Notes: a model not told the origin generated them from the sequence alone. Numbered from the stretch's first letter, positions 52,504-63,830 are shown. The stretch: DNA of 64,000 bases from Gonocerus acuteangulatus (GCA_946811695.1 OX328132.1:95437456-95501455), one strand, 5' to 3'. Numbers and translations: made by a program.

Positions 52504-52697
52504 GTGTGTGTGTGTATTAAACGGCGTATCAACAATTTGGCTATTAATGCCGGGCTATCTGAAGGTTGCCACCCTTTTATAATTCCAAAAGCATGTGGTC
52601 AGTCACCCATTCAGGTACCTACCACGCCCAACTTTGCTTAACTTCGGTGATCAATGGGAACTAGTGCATTCAACAAAGTGGCTATGGCCATTGGCTG
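52504..52697 (-). mobile_element. 5S rRNA-derived SINE
   Basis: Minus strand head (52697-52598) follows 5S rRNA: GCCAATGGCCATAGCCACTT, GATCACCGAAGTTAAGCAA, GTTGGGCGTGG, GAATGGGTGAC. The body AAAAGGGTGGCAACCTTCAG, ATAGCCCGGC and tail TTAATAGCCAAATTG, TTGATACGCCGTTTAATA resemble tails of the S3 and S1 SINEs, ending in (AC)n. About 100 of 120 5S bases are kept; not a functional 5S gene. Confidence 0.8.
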
Positions 52698-54885
52698 AAG
52701 CAGGTATAGACAGGATTTGATCTTTTGTTAAGAATATACAATAAATCTCAAAGAGAAGGAAGTTTAAGGTGCCACAACAAAAAACTGACAGTATTCTAAG
52801 TGGAAATGACTCCCCCATCTTCTCAACGTTATTGTTAATAGAAATCAGACAAAAATGAAGAATTATCATATTTAAAAAAAAAAAAAAAGTTTATTTCTTA
52901 TTTTTATCCTTAATAATTAGTTGGTATAGTAATCGTAATAAAACTGATTTGTTTATGGTAGATTTTATTTAAACAACCTTTAAACAATTATTTTCGTCTA
53001 CAACTTTTTTTTAAACTTGTATATACTAGAATTATGGGGGGAAATCTTGAGTGCCTGTTTTTGCCTGGTGCTAAATGTATCTAAGAATTAGATTTTTTTA
53101 AAGTAGTTTTATAACAAATTCAAGTCTTTACTATCTTAAATATATTTTTTTATGGCTCTGGCTTATTAGTTATCAATCTACTTCACCACATCTGTATTCT
53201 TCTCAGAAATAACTAATAACTGTTCCACGATTAGAGAGAGGATTAGGTAAATAAATGACAATGTTTCTTAAAGAGAACTTTTGTTTAATTTGTTTTCTAT
53301 AAATATTTGTTGCAGAATCCAATGATTGTAGGGACCAATAAGAACATCACTTGAAAGGTAATAATAAACATGTGTATATAAAAAGTGATTCTTCAAATGT
53401 TTGAGCATAAAATGTTTGCTTAAATACAAACATTTAACAGGGAGCAAATAACATTTTGACATACACATACACGTATTCCATAAAATTATTTGAGGGGAAG
53501 GGAAGAAAAATAAAAATAAAAGCTGCCTTATAACTATTTCAGACACTTTCAGGAAGGTTGATTCCTGAACACATAAATAAAAATCATAACTAGATCAACA
53601 AATTGAATTTCACTAGAAATAAACTATTTTTAAATCTTATGTTAATACTAAAGTAGGTTAAATAATACTTTCAGAACATTTTCAAATTTTGTTTGAAACA
53701 ATAAATAAAAGGTATAACATTTAAAATATATTATTTATAATCAGTCTATTCAAATGCATAAACATACAAATGCTAGTGTTTATGATTGTATTAATTTGAA
53801 TTACAATAATTTTATGAAGTATTAATTAAGGCATGTTAAATTAAAAGGTAACAAAACCATGTAATTAAACATTTTTTTCAACAATTCAATTGTGCCACAT
53901 ATTTAATATAAACAAATGTTGTTTATAAATACTTGTGATGTAGATTTTATGTGTAGTTATATAAAATATATGATAAATTATAAAAAGTATAAAAGTTAAA
54001 ACTACTTTTTTATAATTAGGTCATTTATTTCCAACTTTAAAATTGGTTAAATAAAGTTAAAAAAAAAATTAAATTACCTATCTTTTTCTAACAGTCCTAA
54101 GTTATTTACAGACAATTTAGACTTTGAGCAGTAACACTGCTTACACGTAAGTCTTTCACGAAAATGTTCATTGTTTGATTAGAAAATGTACCTATTTATA
54201 AAATGTATAAACACACATTTATACAAATGTGCATGTATATTTAAACATACAAATACATATTAACTAAACAATAAATAATAAAAAAAGAATAGAGGGGGCG
54301 AAAACAGTTGCAAATGCATAATTTAGTTAACAAATATCAAGCTAAAGAGGATAAGGAGAGAGTAAAAATTAATGTGCATATTACTCTCTTGAAAATTATT
54401 GATTTGTTAAATGAGAATACTGAAGAGAAAGTCTCATGCAAATAAATGAAGTATAAACTAACATTCTAAGAAAAAATTAATGGCCATAATCAAACATACT
54501 ATACGTAAATAAATAAATAAATATAAAATAAACAAATGATTAGCTATTACTTTTTTATTTTAAAATGGCATCACAGTCAATACTTTTATATCAGCACAGC
54601 TTCAGCTGCATATTTATTATTATTTTTTTAATAATGAATGACTAGAAGCCTCTAAGCTCTACATGGATGAGTGGTTGACTTTATAATTCTTCTTATCTGG
54701 AATGTTGTAACACCTGCTGACGTTCCATATATGGAATGTAGTGCCATCCCAGCCCCCCAGCCCATTACAGTCCCCATTAACTGGCATTTACATAACTGAA
54801 ACATGAGTATTTATAAGAGAAAATAATGAAGAAAGAAGAAATTTCAAATGACATGATAGGTTTGAAAAGAAGTATAAAGAATGCC
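52698..54885. other. Intergenic A+T-rich sequence, nothing recognised
   Basis: Short frames only. No repeat termini, exons or RNA genes that I can support. Confidence 0.45.
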
Positions 54886-55202
54886 TTAACACTTTCGCTG
54901 CGGATGTCATTACGGAAGGACACTAGCGATCCTGCCCGCTTACGGGTTTCCCTTCGGAAGGACACTCCTCCATCACTTATCCCTTTAGATTCAAAGGGCT
55001 TAAATGGAGAGGATTCACTTTTACAGCTCCAGGTAAAGACAGTTGCCTTCAGTATTGTTTGGTCTTTCAACAATGTTTTCCATTTTCAAATCGGCTGACT
55101 GGAAGATTTTGTATGAAAAAAAAATATCTACATGAAAAATTCAAACAAAAAATGTACCCAATACTGAGGTATTCCCCAAGACAGCTGCAGCGAAAGTGTT
55201 AA
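54886..55202. mobile_element. piggyBac-type MITE
   Basis: TTAA at both edges (54886-54889, 55199-55202) followed by terminal repeats CACTTTCGCTGCGGATGT and inverse of CACTTTCGCTGCAGCTGT (16/18). Interior has two GGAAGGACACT repeats. 309 bases between the TTAAs, no transposase. TTAA duplication is the piggyBac signature. Confidence 0.85.
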
Positions 55203-55363
55203 GAATATATAAATATAACATATATATAGTGCTCATGAATATTGAAGTTGATATAAACCTTATATCAAGTGATTCATTGAGAGGATATCATTGACTGTTG
55301 GTGATGCAAAGTTCTGTCGTTGTGTCTTAATAAAACTACATTTTTGTTATAGGAAAATGAGTT

Positions 55364-55420
55364 TTATTGTTAGCCGATGTTTTGGCTTGAAATTCAAGCC
55401 TTCATCAGGGCTGTAAAACA
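55364..55420 (-). ncRNA. Hammerhead relic, left outer arm
   Basis: CTGATGA, stem II GGCTTGAA/TTCAAGCC, but AAAA in place of GAAA and ATC before the cut site; stem I GCC/GGC. Same family as 4930-4990, inactive by sequence. Confidence 0.65.
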
Positions 55421-55441
55421 ATTAGGATAGAGTTAATACTA

Positions 55442-55468
55442 AAATATACATGTATGTATGTATGTATG

Positions 55469-55528
<60 letters not shown>
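55442..55528. repeat. (TATG)n(TA)n microsatellite
   Basis: ATGTATGTATG units grade into (TA)n. It is the site of the TIR transposon insertion. Confidence 0.9.
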
Positions 55529-55532
<4 letters not shown>

Positions 55533-57417
55533 AGGGTGGCCCTTGTTTTTCATTTTTTTAAAAGTTTACCTCCCACCCCCCCTATCTTATTCTAATCAAC
55601 AAAATAACGATCTGTGCAAAATTTTAGCTAAATCGAACAAATCCGAGGCGTCCCGCAATGACTTTGAAATATTGACATTTTCATCCGAAAGTAATTTTTT
55701 CAGATAATTTTTTTTTTTAAGTTATTTTATTTTTTAATCAATTTTGTGCATGTAAGAACTAGTAATGGAAGTTAAATTAGTCGTTTTCTTGTTAATGTTG
55801 GACGAAAAGATAAACAATCAAGTCTGTTCCTGCTTTCTGAAAACACACTCGTTTGCACCTGAAGAAAGGAGTGTCATTTCGCGACCAGGAGTTGTAAGTC
55901 ATGCTAGATGGATGTCAAAGGCGATTTATCCATTCAAAATATACCTGTTCCAAAATCAATTTCAGTTATCTTATAGTGGAAAAATTCTTTAAGAAGAACA
56001 TGTATTTTTCATGTGCGAGGGTACGATCGAGCCTGGTTTCTATCATCAGACTGATACATTATCAGGATATTGATCCAGAAATCAGTAAGGCTGCCGCAAA
56101 ACAATTTTCCAATCATCTCTAGTACTTAGTTCCCGAAACCGTGGATGATGACCTTCCTTATATCCTTATTTGATGACCATGTTCCAACAGCGGTTAAGGC
56201 AAATATAGCTCAAGTTATGCTGAAAGCAGACAATGCTGAAGAAGAGGAAGAAGAAAAAAATCAACCAAAGACGAACTCCAACTAAATGATTTTTCTTCCT
56301 TCACAAAAATCGATTTTCCATCTTTTGTAACTCCTGATACAAAAAATTTCTTCGCGAGATTTTCAATCAGCACCGATTTACTCGACAAGGACTGTTCAAC
56401 AGGGAAGGATGATCCAGGTTACAAGAGTGGAATTGAAAAACTTCAGAAGATAGTTGTTATGAATGACGTTGCTTAAATAGGCATCAAACTCATCAGGGAT
56501 TACAATAACGTTCTCACAAAAGTTGAAAATGAGAAACAATTGGTTTTCCAGATCGTTGCCGGGGGCCGCAAAAAAATGCCCCACTGCTACTAAATCCTTC
56601 CTTAGAAAAATGTAATGTGCAATATTTGTATTTTTTTATTGTTCAAATTATGCCTTGTTTCTATAGAAATTTTTGTTTTCAATATAAATGCGGTTGTCTT
56701 ATACAAGTTGTGTGCATTATTAAAAAACTAATATTTTTTAATTTTTTCATGTTATCCCTGCAATTTTTAGAATTAAATTTTGAGATACCTGATTCAGAAT
56801 GATTTTAAACAATTTCTTGGGTAGCCTGGATGTATCTACATAAATTTCAATAAGTAACGGATTGAGATAGAACAGTATATCTCTTTTTAAACGGGTTTAA
56901 TCGTTGCGTATACTATGTTTCAATTTCAAAGCGTTTGAGGGTCACCTAGCTGTTGTCCGATTGCCCTGAAATTTTGTAAAGTTAGTTTTTTTGTTGATTG
57001 GAACAGAAACGGGGGGTGGGAGTAGCAAAATTTTGACTTTCAAGCTAAGGGGCACCCTAGAGTGCATTAGTAAAATTCTCATATTTTTCCATGTTATTCC
57101 AAAAGGTTTTTAGATTCGACTTTTAAGATATTTGATTCAGAATGATTGTAAACCATTTCTGGGGTCGCCTTGATGTAACTACGTAATCTTATTTGAGAAA
57201 ATGATTGAGATAAAACTGTATATCCCTTTTTAACGGAATTAATCGCTGCTTATACTATGTCTCAATTTCAAACCATTTGCGGGTCGCCTAGAGTTGTCCG
57301 ATTGCCCTGAAATTTTGCACACCTTGTTTTTTTGTTGATTGGAACAGAATTGGGGAGTGGGAGCAGCAACATTTTGACTTTCAAAAAAATGCCCTATAGC
57401 TAAGGGCCACCCTAAAA
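55529..57417 (+). mobile_element. DNA transposon relic with long (about 170-base) terminal inverted repeats
   Basis: TTTTAGGGTGGCCCTT at the left and its inverse at the right (57402-57417), in TA sequence. Similarity between ends continues for about 170 bases (AATCAACAAAA, GTGCAAAATTT, GCGACCCGCAA-like blocks). An extra copy of the right end lies at about 56870-57065. The interior carries a broken gene. Superfamily not recognised; TA target inferred from the flanks. Confidence 0.72.
55765..56500 (+). pseudogene. Broken transposase-like gene in the long-TIR element
   Basis: Blocks in different frames: VCSCFLKTHSFAPEERSVIS then RPGVVSHARWMSKAIYPFKI YLFQNQF (55765-55990), 'DPEISKAAAKQFSNHL' (56071-56120), 'TVDDDLPYIL' and 'FDDHVPTAVKANIAQVMLKA' (56140-56235). 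The RPG..HARWM.KAIY.-KI.LF motif occurs in uncharacterised arthropod and cnidarian transposon proteins as far as I recall, but I cannot name the superfamily. Multiple frameshifts and stops. Confidence 0.5.
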
Positions 57418-57455
57418 TATATATATATATATATATAAATGTAAATACACACAGA

Positions 57456-57505
57456 AAAACATTATACAGTGAGTGTGTCAGCACACACTCACTGTATAAT
57501 GTTTT
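57456..57505. repeat. Perfect 23-bp hairpin
   Basis: AAAACATTATACAGTGAGTG.. (57456-57478) pairs without mismatch with 57483-57505 across a 4-base loop CAGC. It sits in the left arm of the nested structure; the right arm (58465-58490) has only a single half. Confidence 0.9.
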
Positions 57506-57839
57506 GCTTAAATTAGAGGTAGGCCAATAATACTGGTTTAAGACATAGATGGGTAACATGGATACAGATATAAAATTAACAAGTACATGATGAAAATAGG
57601 ATAGTTTTTGACCACCCATAAAGTTAATGGTGGTAGTAAAGGATCAAGGCGGGAGGGCGGTGTCATAAAAGTGTGGTGATAATAGAAGGGAGGCAGGTAT
57701 GAAGGGTTTTAATGCACGCAGTATAGATTTTTAGCAAGACATTTTTAATAAATGGAAAATCTATGCTATAAGTCTTTGCCACCTGCAATATAACCCTTCA
57801 ATATAGCCCTACAACCTTGATCCATCACCCTTAACTTAA

Positions 57840-58234
57840 AAAAAAAAAATCAGTCCCGTAACAGGCCATGAGGGCCCTGAGGGGCAGATACTATAGAGGT
57901 ATCTGATTCATGACCATACAGCACACTAGGGAGATAATGTGGTCAGCACTATGCTCCGGCCGCCTGATTTTCCCCTTGGCCGCTTCAACTGCTGGAGTCA
58001 AAGCACCCAAGGTACCCATTATTTTTTTTTACGGCGCATCGACATAAATCTTGGCCAGGTACCCATTATTAAATTTATTAAAGGCTGGGTTGGCCTGGGG
58101 ACGGTCAGGGAGGCCGAATTCAACCCATGAACGAAGACACTAGAAGAAAAAATCTTTAGAGCTTGCTCGGGATTTGAACTCAGGTCTCCAGCTTATTAGT
58201 CCAGTGCTCTACCACTGAGGTAACCTCGCCCCCT
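57840..58234 (-). mobile_element. tRNA-derived SINE, family S2, with target duplication
   Basis: Perfect 13-base duplication ACCCTTAACTTAA (57827-57839, 58235-58247). Minus strand head GGGGGCGAGGTTACCTCAGT (A box), B-box region GAGTTCAAATCCC, and a 3' end reading ..GTTACGGGACTGATTTTTTT, i.e. a T-rich rather than A-rich tail. It contains a 34-base stub insertion. Confidence 0.85.
58024..58057 (-). mobile_element. Tail-only SINE insertion (34 bases) with target duplication
   Basis: TTTTTTTACGGCGCATCGAC.. is the inverse of an S1-type tail. GGTACCCATTATT flanks it at 58011-58023 and 58058-58070 (13/13). Confidence 0.82.
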
Positions 58235-58499
58235 ACCCTTAACTTAATGGTGGTCAAAGATTTCTCCTCCCTCACCCACTCCTTTCCTCAAATGTTTCCA
58301 GACCAACCACAGTCAGAAATGATTACACATCTTTGAGGCATAGTTTTGTTCTCCGTCTTCTCATCGGTAAGCCATGTACTTGTTAATTTTATATCTGTAT
58401 CCATGTTACCCATCTACATATTAAACCAGTATTGATCTACCTCTAATGTAAGCTCTAACTTCAGCACACACTTACTGTAAATGTTTTTCTTTTTTTTAA

Positions 58500-58503
<4 letters not shown>

Positions 58504-58558
<55 letters not shown>
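58504..58558. repeat. (TA)n microsatellite, right outer arm
   Basis: Counterpart of 55466-55528, without an insertion. Confidence 0.9.
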
Positions 58559-58561
<3 letters not shown>

Positions 58562-58582
58562 AGTATCAACTCTGTCCTACTT

Positions 58583-58640
58583 GTTTTACAGCCCAGATGA
58601 AGACTTGAATTTCAAGCCGAAACGTTGACTAACAATAAAA
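58583..58640 (+). ncRNA. Hammerhead relic, right outer arm
   Basis: CAGATGA (T to A at the second core base), stem II ACTTGAA/TTCAAGC, intact GAAAC, GTT before the cut site. One core change, inactive by sequence. Confidence 0.6.
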
Positions 58641-58699
58641 CTCATTTTCCTATAAGAAATGTAGTTTTATTAAGACGCAATGACCGAACCCGGACAATT

Positions 58700-59638
58700 T
58701 CTACCTTTATATCAAGCGAGATACTAGACAAAAATGTATATAGAATGAAAATATCCACTCTTTTTAGAAATTTAAAGTTTCATAGGACAATGTTGAAATA
58801 TTTTTATCTAAGTAATGATAATGACATGTATGTAAATAAAAATGATGATTGTAGTCCATAGAATTAAGCACAATGAGTATGTTTATATATTCAGGTAACC
58901 AAAGTTTATATATTATTTTTTTAATTTTTAACATCCATTTATAAATAACACCGATTTTTTGTACGTGTTATCTACAGAGGTTAGGGCAGGAGGCCTTTAG
59001 ATTAAAATTAAGATTAATATTTGTTAGTATGCACCTTTCTTTTTTTAAAGAAGGGCCACCAGCTCCGGTGGCTGACTTTCCAGCAAGGATAATCCAACCC
59101 AGCCGGCCCTCCCACTGCCTCTTATGTTTACCTCCTAATTTGGTGAATGCTCCTTCTCTTTTTTTAGGCAGAAATAGAGGCAGAACATACATCTAATTGT
59201 TTATAAATTACTACTTTATTATTTGAAAAATTAAAATATAAGTAACCATTTTTTTTTTGTATGTATATTTTTTCGTGCAGAAATATTAAACAGTCTAATT
59301 ACTAAAATGCAGAGTTACGTAATCTAATAATATAATGTATATTAAAATGCTAAGCCCAATGTATTACTTTAAAAATATTTTGCATTTAGAAAAAAGACAA
59401 AAAAACAATTCTGGCATTAATTGAAATAAAATAAGTAGTAACAAGAACAAATTAGTAGCATTATATTATCACAAGGAGGGCACATATATATTCGGGTGTG
59501 GCCTTCAGGGAAAGTCTTTAGAGCGCATATATATGTGGGCGCAACACTCTGAGGGTAATACTCATGGCCACCAGGCCTCCTAAATTTATTTACAAAGATT
59601 ACATAAGACATATAAAAATAAGTACAATTATTTCTTAC
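58700..59638. other. Intergenic or 3' part of the phosphatase gene, not resolved
   Basis: Further 3' exons of the phosphatase gene should lie here or to the left, but none could be supported. The frame at 58968-59192 (-) has no clear splice context. A degenerate SINE S3-like stretch (GGCCACCAGGCCTCC) lies at 59565. Confidence 0.4.
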
Positions 59639-59715
59639 CTTGGGCTTGCAATAAGAGAAACTCCTTTGCTAGTAGTAATAACATTTAATCCTTTGTAAAG
59701 AACAAGGTAGTCATC
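59639..59715 (-). CDS. Phosphatase gene, 3' exon
   Basis: Encodes DDYLVLYKGLNVITTSKGVS; ends AG|GTAAGA in phase 2. Equivalent to the last helix of D2. Confidence 0.75.
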
Positions 59716-60161
59716 CTAAAATAAATTCAATTCAGAATATATAATAATGGTCATTTAAATGATAAATATTTTGGATTGACCTACAGCATTAAAGATACAT
59801 GTTATAAATTTAAATACATTCAAACCATGGAGTATTTACCTCTTGGATTAAATATACATAAGCAATTAGAAGGTGCAGTAAATTATAAGCCATAATAATT
59901 TTTCATGAAAAGGTATGATTCAAAAAATATTCAGAAGAACCAGAAACTTTACCTAGAACATTATGCTTAATCCCATTACGACATAAACCATTGGAACTAC
60001 AAAGTAGTGTTGGTTTTATGAAGCTGAATATTAGAGGTGAGTTACTTTTAATTATTTGAATCTGCATTATATTAAATAATATGAGCAAAGCAAGCCTATT
60101 GCTAATATACTTCTGTAATGCCTCAAATGCAAAATTCATTTCTTCCAAAACTAATCATTTC

Positions 60162-60209
<48 letters not shown>

Positions 60210-61198
60210 GCATGGTTACCAAGCCCTGTAGCTTTTTCATTTTAGCGGGCTTCCTCTCTACCTCCATAGGGAGGAAGTGCGTTTATGACGTTCAGCTCAT
60301 GACGCAACCCGGAAGTGTCGACTAGAAAATTTCACGTTTCAGAACCCATAGATCATGAAAATAACGGTCATTTATATATGTATGCATTTGTCTGTTCGCT
60401 CTCACGCAAGCTTAAAAATAGTCTGATTTTGATTAAATAAATAAATCTTTCGCCTATTTGAAAGGTCAAGTTCGTTAACCAGCAGTATCCATCCACTGGA
60501 ACATGGTTTTTGGAGCTAAATTCATGCGAGAAAAAATGTTAACACCAAAATGAGTATTTTAGTAAAACAATGTAAGAAAATGAGAAACGTATTGGTTATA
60601 GTCTTTCCAAGAGCGAACGTTGAGAAGGAGTATGGAGTAATTTTCACTTAGGATACAGTCAGTTTCCTGTTGTGGCCTCTAAAATCTTACTTCTCTTTGA
60701 GATTTCATTTTATATTTTTCATGAAGATCAAAACCTATCAATAATTGCTTCTATTTTTTTACTAATGGCAATAAGGGAGTGAATGGAAATGCGCTAAGAC
60801 GATGCAGTTTCTGTGAGTCAAAATATTTTAGATAACATTTTAAAATTCATGTTTGGACATTTTCAGGGGGGAAGTTCACACTGAATTTTCTGATTAACTT
60901 TATTATAATTTATAAATTACTGAATTAATTCAGACTTTCAGATGAGAAATTTTCTTAATTAATTTTAGTGGAGCGTATATAAAAATCAATGAATAATTCA
61001 TTTAGTCTTAAGATTTTCTAAAAAAAAAAAAAAAGAAAAAAGAACAAAATGTCAAAACTTACTATAGTTTTCCAAATTCCAGGAATTCGGTTATGGTAGA
61101 GCTTAGCATAAATTGAAACATCAGCATGTGAATCATACTCCAACTGCTTCATTAGAGTTGTTAAACAACAAAATGATGCAGAAACAGTTCCACCAAGC
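59639..61198 (-). CDS. Receptor-type protein tyrosine phosphatase, end of second phosphatase domain (partial, two exons)
   Basis: Exon 61198-61063 (136 nt, enters with one base of a split codon) encodes LGGTVSASFCCLTTLMKQLE then YDSHADVSIYAKLYHNRIPG IWKTI. Exon 59715-59639 (77 nt) encodes DDYLVLYKGLNVITTSKG then VSLIASP. Junctions: acceptor TTTTCAG|G, donor ATA|GTAAGT, acceptor TTTTAG|GAT, donor AG|GTAAGA; phases agree. The order (G-x-VSA-F-ALTTL-QLE, DV--AK-----PGI, ---YL-LY) is that of the P-loop/Q-loop region of the membrane-distal D2 domain in the PTPRG/PTPRZ/Ptp99A group. The LGGTVSAS loop lacks the catalytic Cys, so this domain is a pseudophosphatase, as is normal for that group's D2. 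The gene continues beyond the right end of the window. Convergent with the arrestin gene. Confidence 0.8.
59716..60235. other. Phosphatase intron, with poly-A tract
   Basis: A 45-base A run at 60163-60207. No retroelement body recognised to its left. Confidence 0.5.
60236..60835 (+). repeat. Family A, shortened copy in phosphatase intron
   Basis: T5 (TTTTAGCGGGCTTCCTCTCT, GCAACCCGGAAGTGTCGACT) at 60240-60375, almost no (TA)n, TTTGTCTGTTCGCTCTCACG, a short body, and diverged T3 (AAATGCGCTAAGACGATGCA) to 60830. Confidence 0.75.
61063..61198 (-). CDS. Phosphatase gene, D2 P-loop/Q-loop exon
   Basis: Encodes LGGTVSASFCCLTTLMKQLE and following residues to KTI; 45 codons plus one base. Donor GTAAGT at 61062. 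Confidence 0.85.
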
Positions 61199-61591
61199 CT
61201 GAAAATGAAGTGTATATTAGCATATCCTTAAATAAGAATACAAAATCATAGAGAATGAATAATAAACAATGGTAATTAACTATGTAAACACTTCACAAAT
61301 CTTCAAAATGCCCTGCCTGAAGAAATGGTCTACAATTTAATGGATCTAAAAGGGTACTACAAAAGTTTTGCAATGTAATTTAACAGAAAGAACCAGGAGG
61401 CTGTGAGTTACTGCATGATCAGCCATAACCATTATTGCATATTAGCCACACACAAGTATCTACTATATCTATATATGGAACATATTTTATATCGTGTTTA
61501 TTATCACTCTTTAAGTGATTAATTTAATAATCAAGAGAGTTCTTTTAGTATAGTTATAAAATATAAATGAATCAGTTGCGAATAATCTTGA

Positions 61592-62255
61592 ACCTTAGCG
61601 ATCTCAGTCATTATTTCTTGAACTGTCCATACGGTCCTATGCCGAGCAGGGACCGGCATAAATAGCCCCCGCCATTAGTCCGTGCCCTTTCGTTTACCCC
61701 AAGCCTGGGTGGTCCGCATAGTATTTACGGAATCGCACATTTTGTTTTAGATGTCAAAAAGATACGTATTTTCGTTCAAAATTTCATTTTTAATAACAAG
61801 AAAAAGTAATTTATACAAATATTTGGATAAATATATCAAAACTTAGCTATACTTTTTTAGGAAATGACACTTCTCAAAACATTTCCCAATGTGGTCCAAG
61901 ATGGATTCCTTTTCATGTAATTCTCGCATAATCTTTAAAATATCTTTGCACTCCATTTTAAAATACATTAGTTATTATCTGTACAATAAAATGGTAGAAC
62001 AATAGGAAAGCTAAGACAACAGCTGAAATCGTAGCGATGACTAGCACAAACAACACATCACTTTTGGATTCTGTGATTCACACGGCGCCTATATCTATTG
62101 ATGCCGATCAGGGACCGGCATAGGACCTCAGCACTAACTATGCTTGCCGGTACTTCCTCGGGAGAGGACCAATAAGACAGGCACTGGATAAATCGACAAG
62201 ACTATATACACAACTTGTTTATACCGGTCCCTGCTCGGGATAGGACTGCTAAGGG
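61592..62255. mobile_element. piggyBac-type MITE with internal CCGGTCCCTGCTCGG repeats
   Basis: TTAA at 62256-62259 and a decayed TTGA at 61588-61591; ends ACCTTAGC and inverse of CCCTTAGC. Subterminal GCCGAGCAGGGACCGGCAT (61641) is repeated at 62102 and inverted at 62223. G+C-richer than its surroundings. No coding frame. Confidence 0.65.
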
Positions 62256-63716
62256 TTAAGCATTTTTTTTTTTTTTTATTCTGTATCTAGGCAATTAGTC
62301 TTTTATAAATATAGTAGAAGAGAGTTAAATTAAGATACATTATATTTTATATTATTTATTTTAATTAACTGCTTTTAGAATGTGTGCACATATTTATAGA
62401 ATTTGAGAAAAACATTTCTAAATATCAAATGTGATTAGATTGTTGGAAAATACCTATCTATCTATCTATCTACTATGGCATATTGTGGTTATGCAGTGAA
62501 GTGAAGTAAGGGCAGTTTTGAGATATCATTTTGTGTATGGTTTAAGCAGAGATCAATGCTAACAACCAAAGGTGTGAACATCACAGTGTATGTTTAGAAA
62601 CAGTAAAAATAAATAAATCATCATGGAAGTCTAGGTTTGAAAGAGGAAGTTTTCTTCTCAGATCATATTTTTCTGTTAAGTATAATTTGACAAAATTACT
62701 TACCAATAAGGACAAATACTTTTTAGGAAATATTGTGTTGGTGATAAAATTTTCATTGTTATTTATCAAATAATGAAAATTTTAGATATTTTTATAATCT
62801 ACGGGCAACAGATTGTTTGCTCTTAAATATTTAAAATTTAAAAACCCAAAATTCCTTTTATCAAGGTGAAGTGTCCAAAAGTTGGGAATTTGTTTGAGAT
62901 TTTCAATTAAAATAAGAACTCAATTAAAATAAGGATGTTTCAATTAAAATAAGGATCAAGGAATTCAGTTATAAAATTAAAAATTATTTTTCATCCCTAC
63001 AAATGAATACATTTTAAATCATGTAGATCCCTATTCTTGCGTTAATAATCACATTGTTACTACATTTCCTGCATAATAAGTCAAAAAGAGAAGAGAAAAA
63101 AAGCTGCCCACTTAAACTTTTCGATACGACGTGGGCTAGGGAGAGTAATGTTGTTGAAGGCAGAGAGCGCCCGCTGCCTATTCCCTCCACAGGCGGACCA
63201 AACTCGATCTCCTAGAATGGCCAAACGCACCTGTATTTCTTTTTTTTTTTTACTTAGGCGCTCGGCACTAATAATCATTTACATGTTTATCTTACATGAA
63301 TGATGAAATGTATTACTTGAAAAGATTTATTTACTACAATTTAGGTAGCATCAAACCTACAATAACCATTAAAAATAAAATTTACTTACTTTTCTTCCCT
63401 ATATTTCTCTTTCTATTTCATTCTGAAACCACTGATTGTTTTTGGACGTGATTTTTAAATATAGCAATGAAAATTGTTGTTTTAATTATTACAATGAGCT
63501 ACTCCTTTTGTATTTACAGTTTCACTAAAAAAATGCCCCTAAGAACATTGTTTTAGTGCACACGTCTCACAGACTCATGTTACTTATAACGTTCAAAATT
63601 TGTATGCTACCAGTTACGGGTTGAACCAGCAATTATGCCCCATCCCTGCTAGAGCACTCTGAAAATTCTCAAGGCTAAAAAGGGCTTGCAATCAAGAGAT
63701 ACAGCTGTGCTGAAAA
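62256..63716. other. Phosphatase intron, nothing recognised except a TATC run
   Basis: (TATC)4 at 62456-62471. Upstream phosphatase exons were sought and not found. A donor-like GTAAGT at 62702 on the minus strand has no convincing exon. Confidence 0.4.
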
Positions 63717-63830
63717 TACTCGGGTCTTGCCTCTGGTGCACGACTTTCTCCCATGAGAATACTCGAGCGTTGCCTCTGAGGAACATCTTTCTCCGGCGAG
63801 TATTCTCGGGCGTTGCATCGAATGGGTTAA
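63717..63830. repeat. Short tandem repeat, unit about 52 bases
   Basis: Three partial units with TACTCGGGTCTTGCCTCTGG, TACTCGAGCGTTGCCTCTGA and TTCTCGGGCGTTGCATCGAA, each followed by CTTTCTCC.-GAG. It ends GGGTTAA, perhaps part of another TTAA element. Confidence 0.6.

Larger units (their letters stand above)
55315..58695. mobile_element. Nested Penelope-type inverted-repeat structure
   Basis: Outer arms 55315-55528 and 58504-58695 are reverse complements (TAATAAAACTACATTTTTGT with its inverse, hammerhead, 'gagttaatact', (TA)n). The arms continue inward as 57440-57600 and 58370-58500. The left arm is interrupted by a TIR transposon (55529-57417), and the 0.77-kb centre by SINE S2 (57840-58234), which itself holds a SINE stub. 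No reverse transcriptase remains. Confidence 0.7.

Noticed and set aside
52598..52697. 5S rRNA gene
   Set aside because: Diverged, lacks part of the 120 bases and is fused to a SINE body.
58968..59192. Candidate 3' exon of the phosphatase gene
   Set aside because: The reading frame is lysine-rich but lacks a defensible acceptor at the right phase and shows no phosphatase tail similarity.
62702..62760. Candidate upstream phosphatase exon ending at a GTAAGT
   Set aside because: No acceptor and no D2 motif; stops close by in two frames.
63081..63278. 65-codon frame near the right end
   Set aside because: No domain; composition and neighbouring poly-A suggest repeat sequence.
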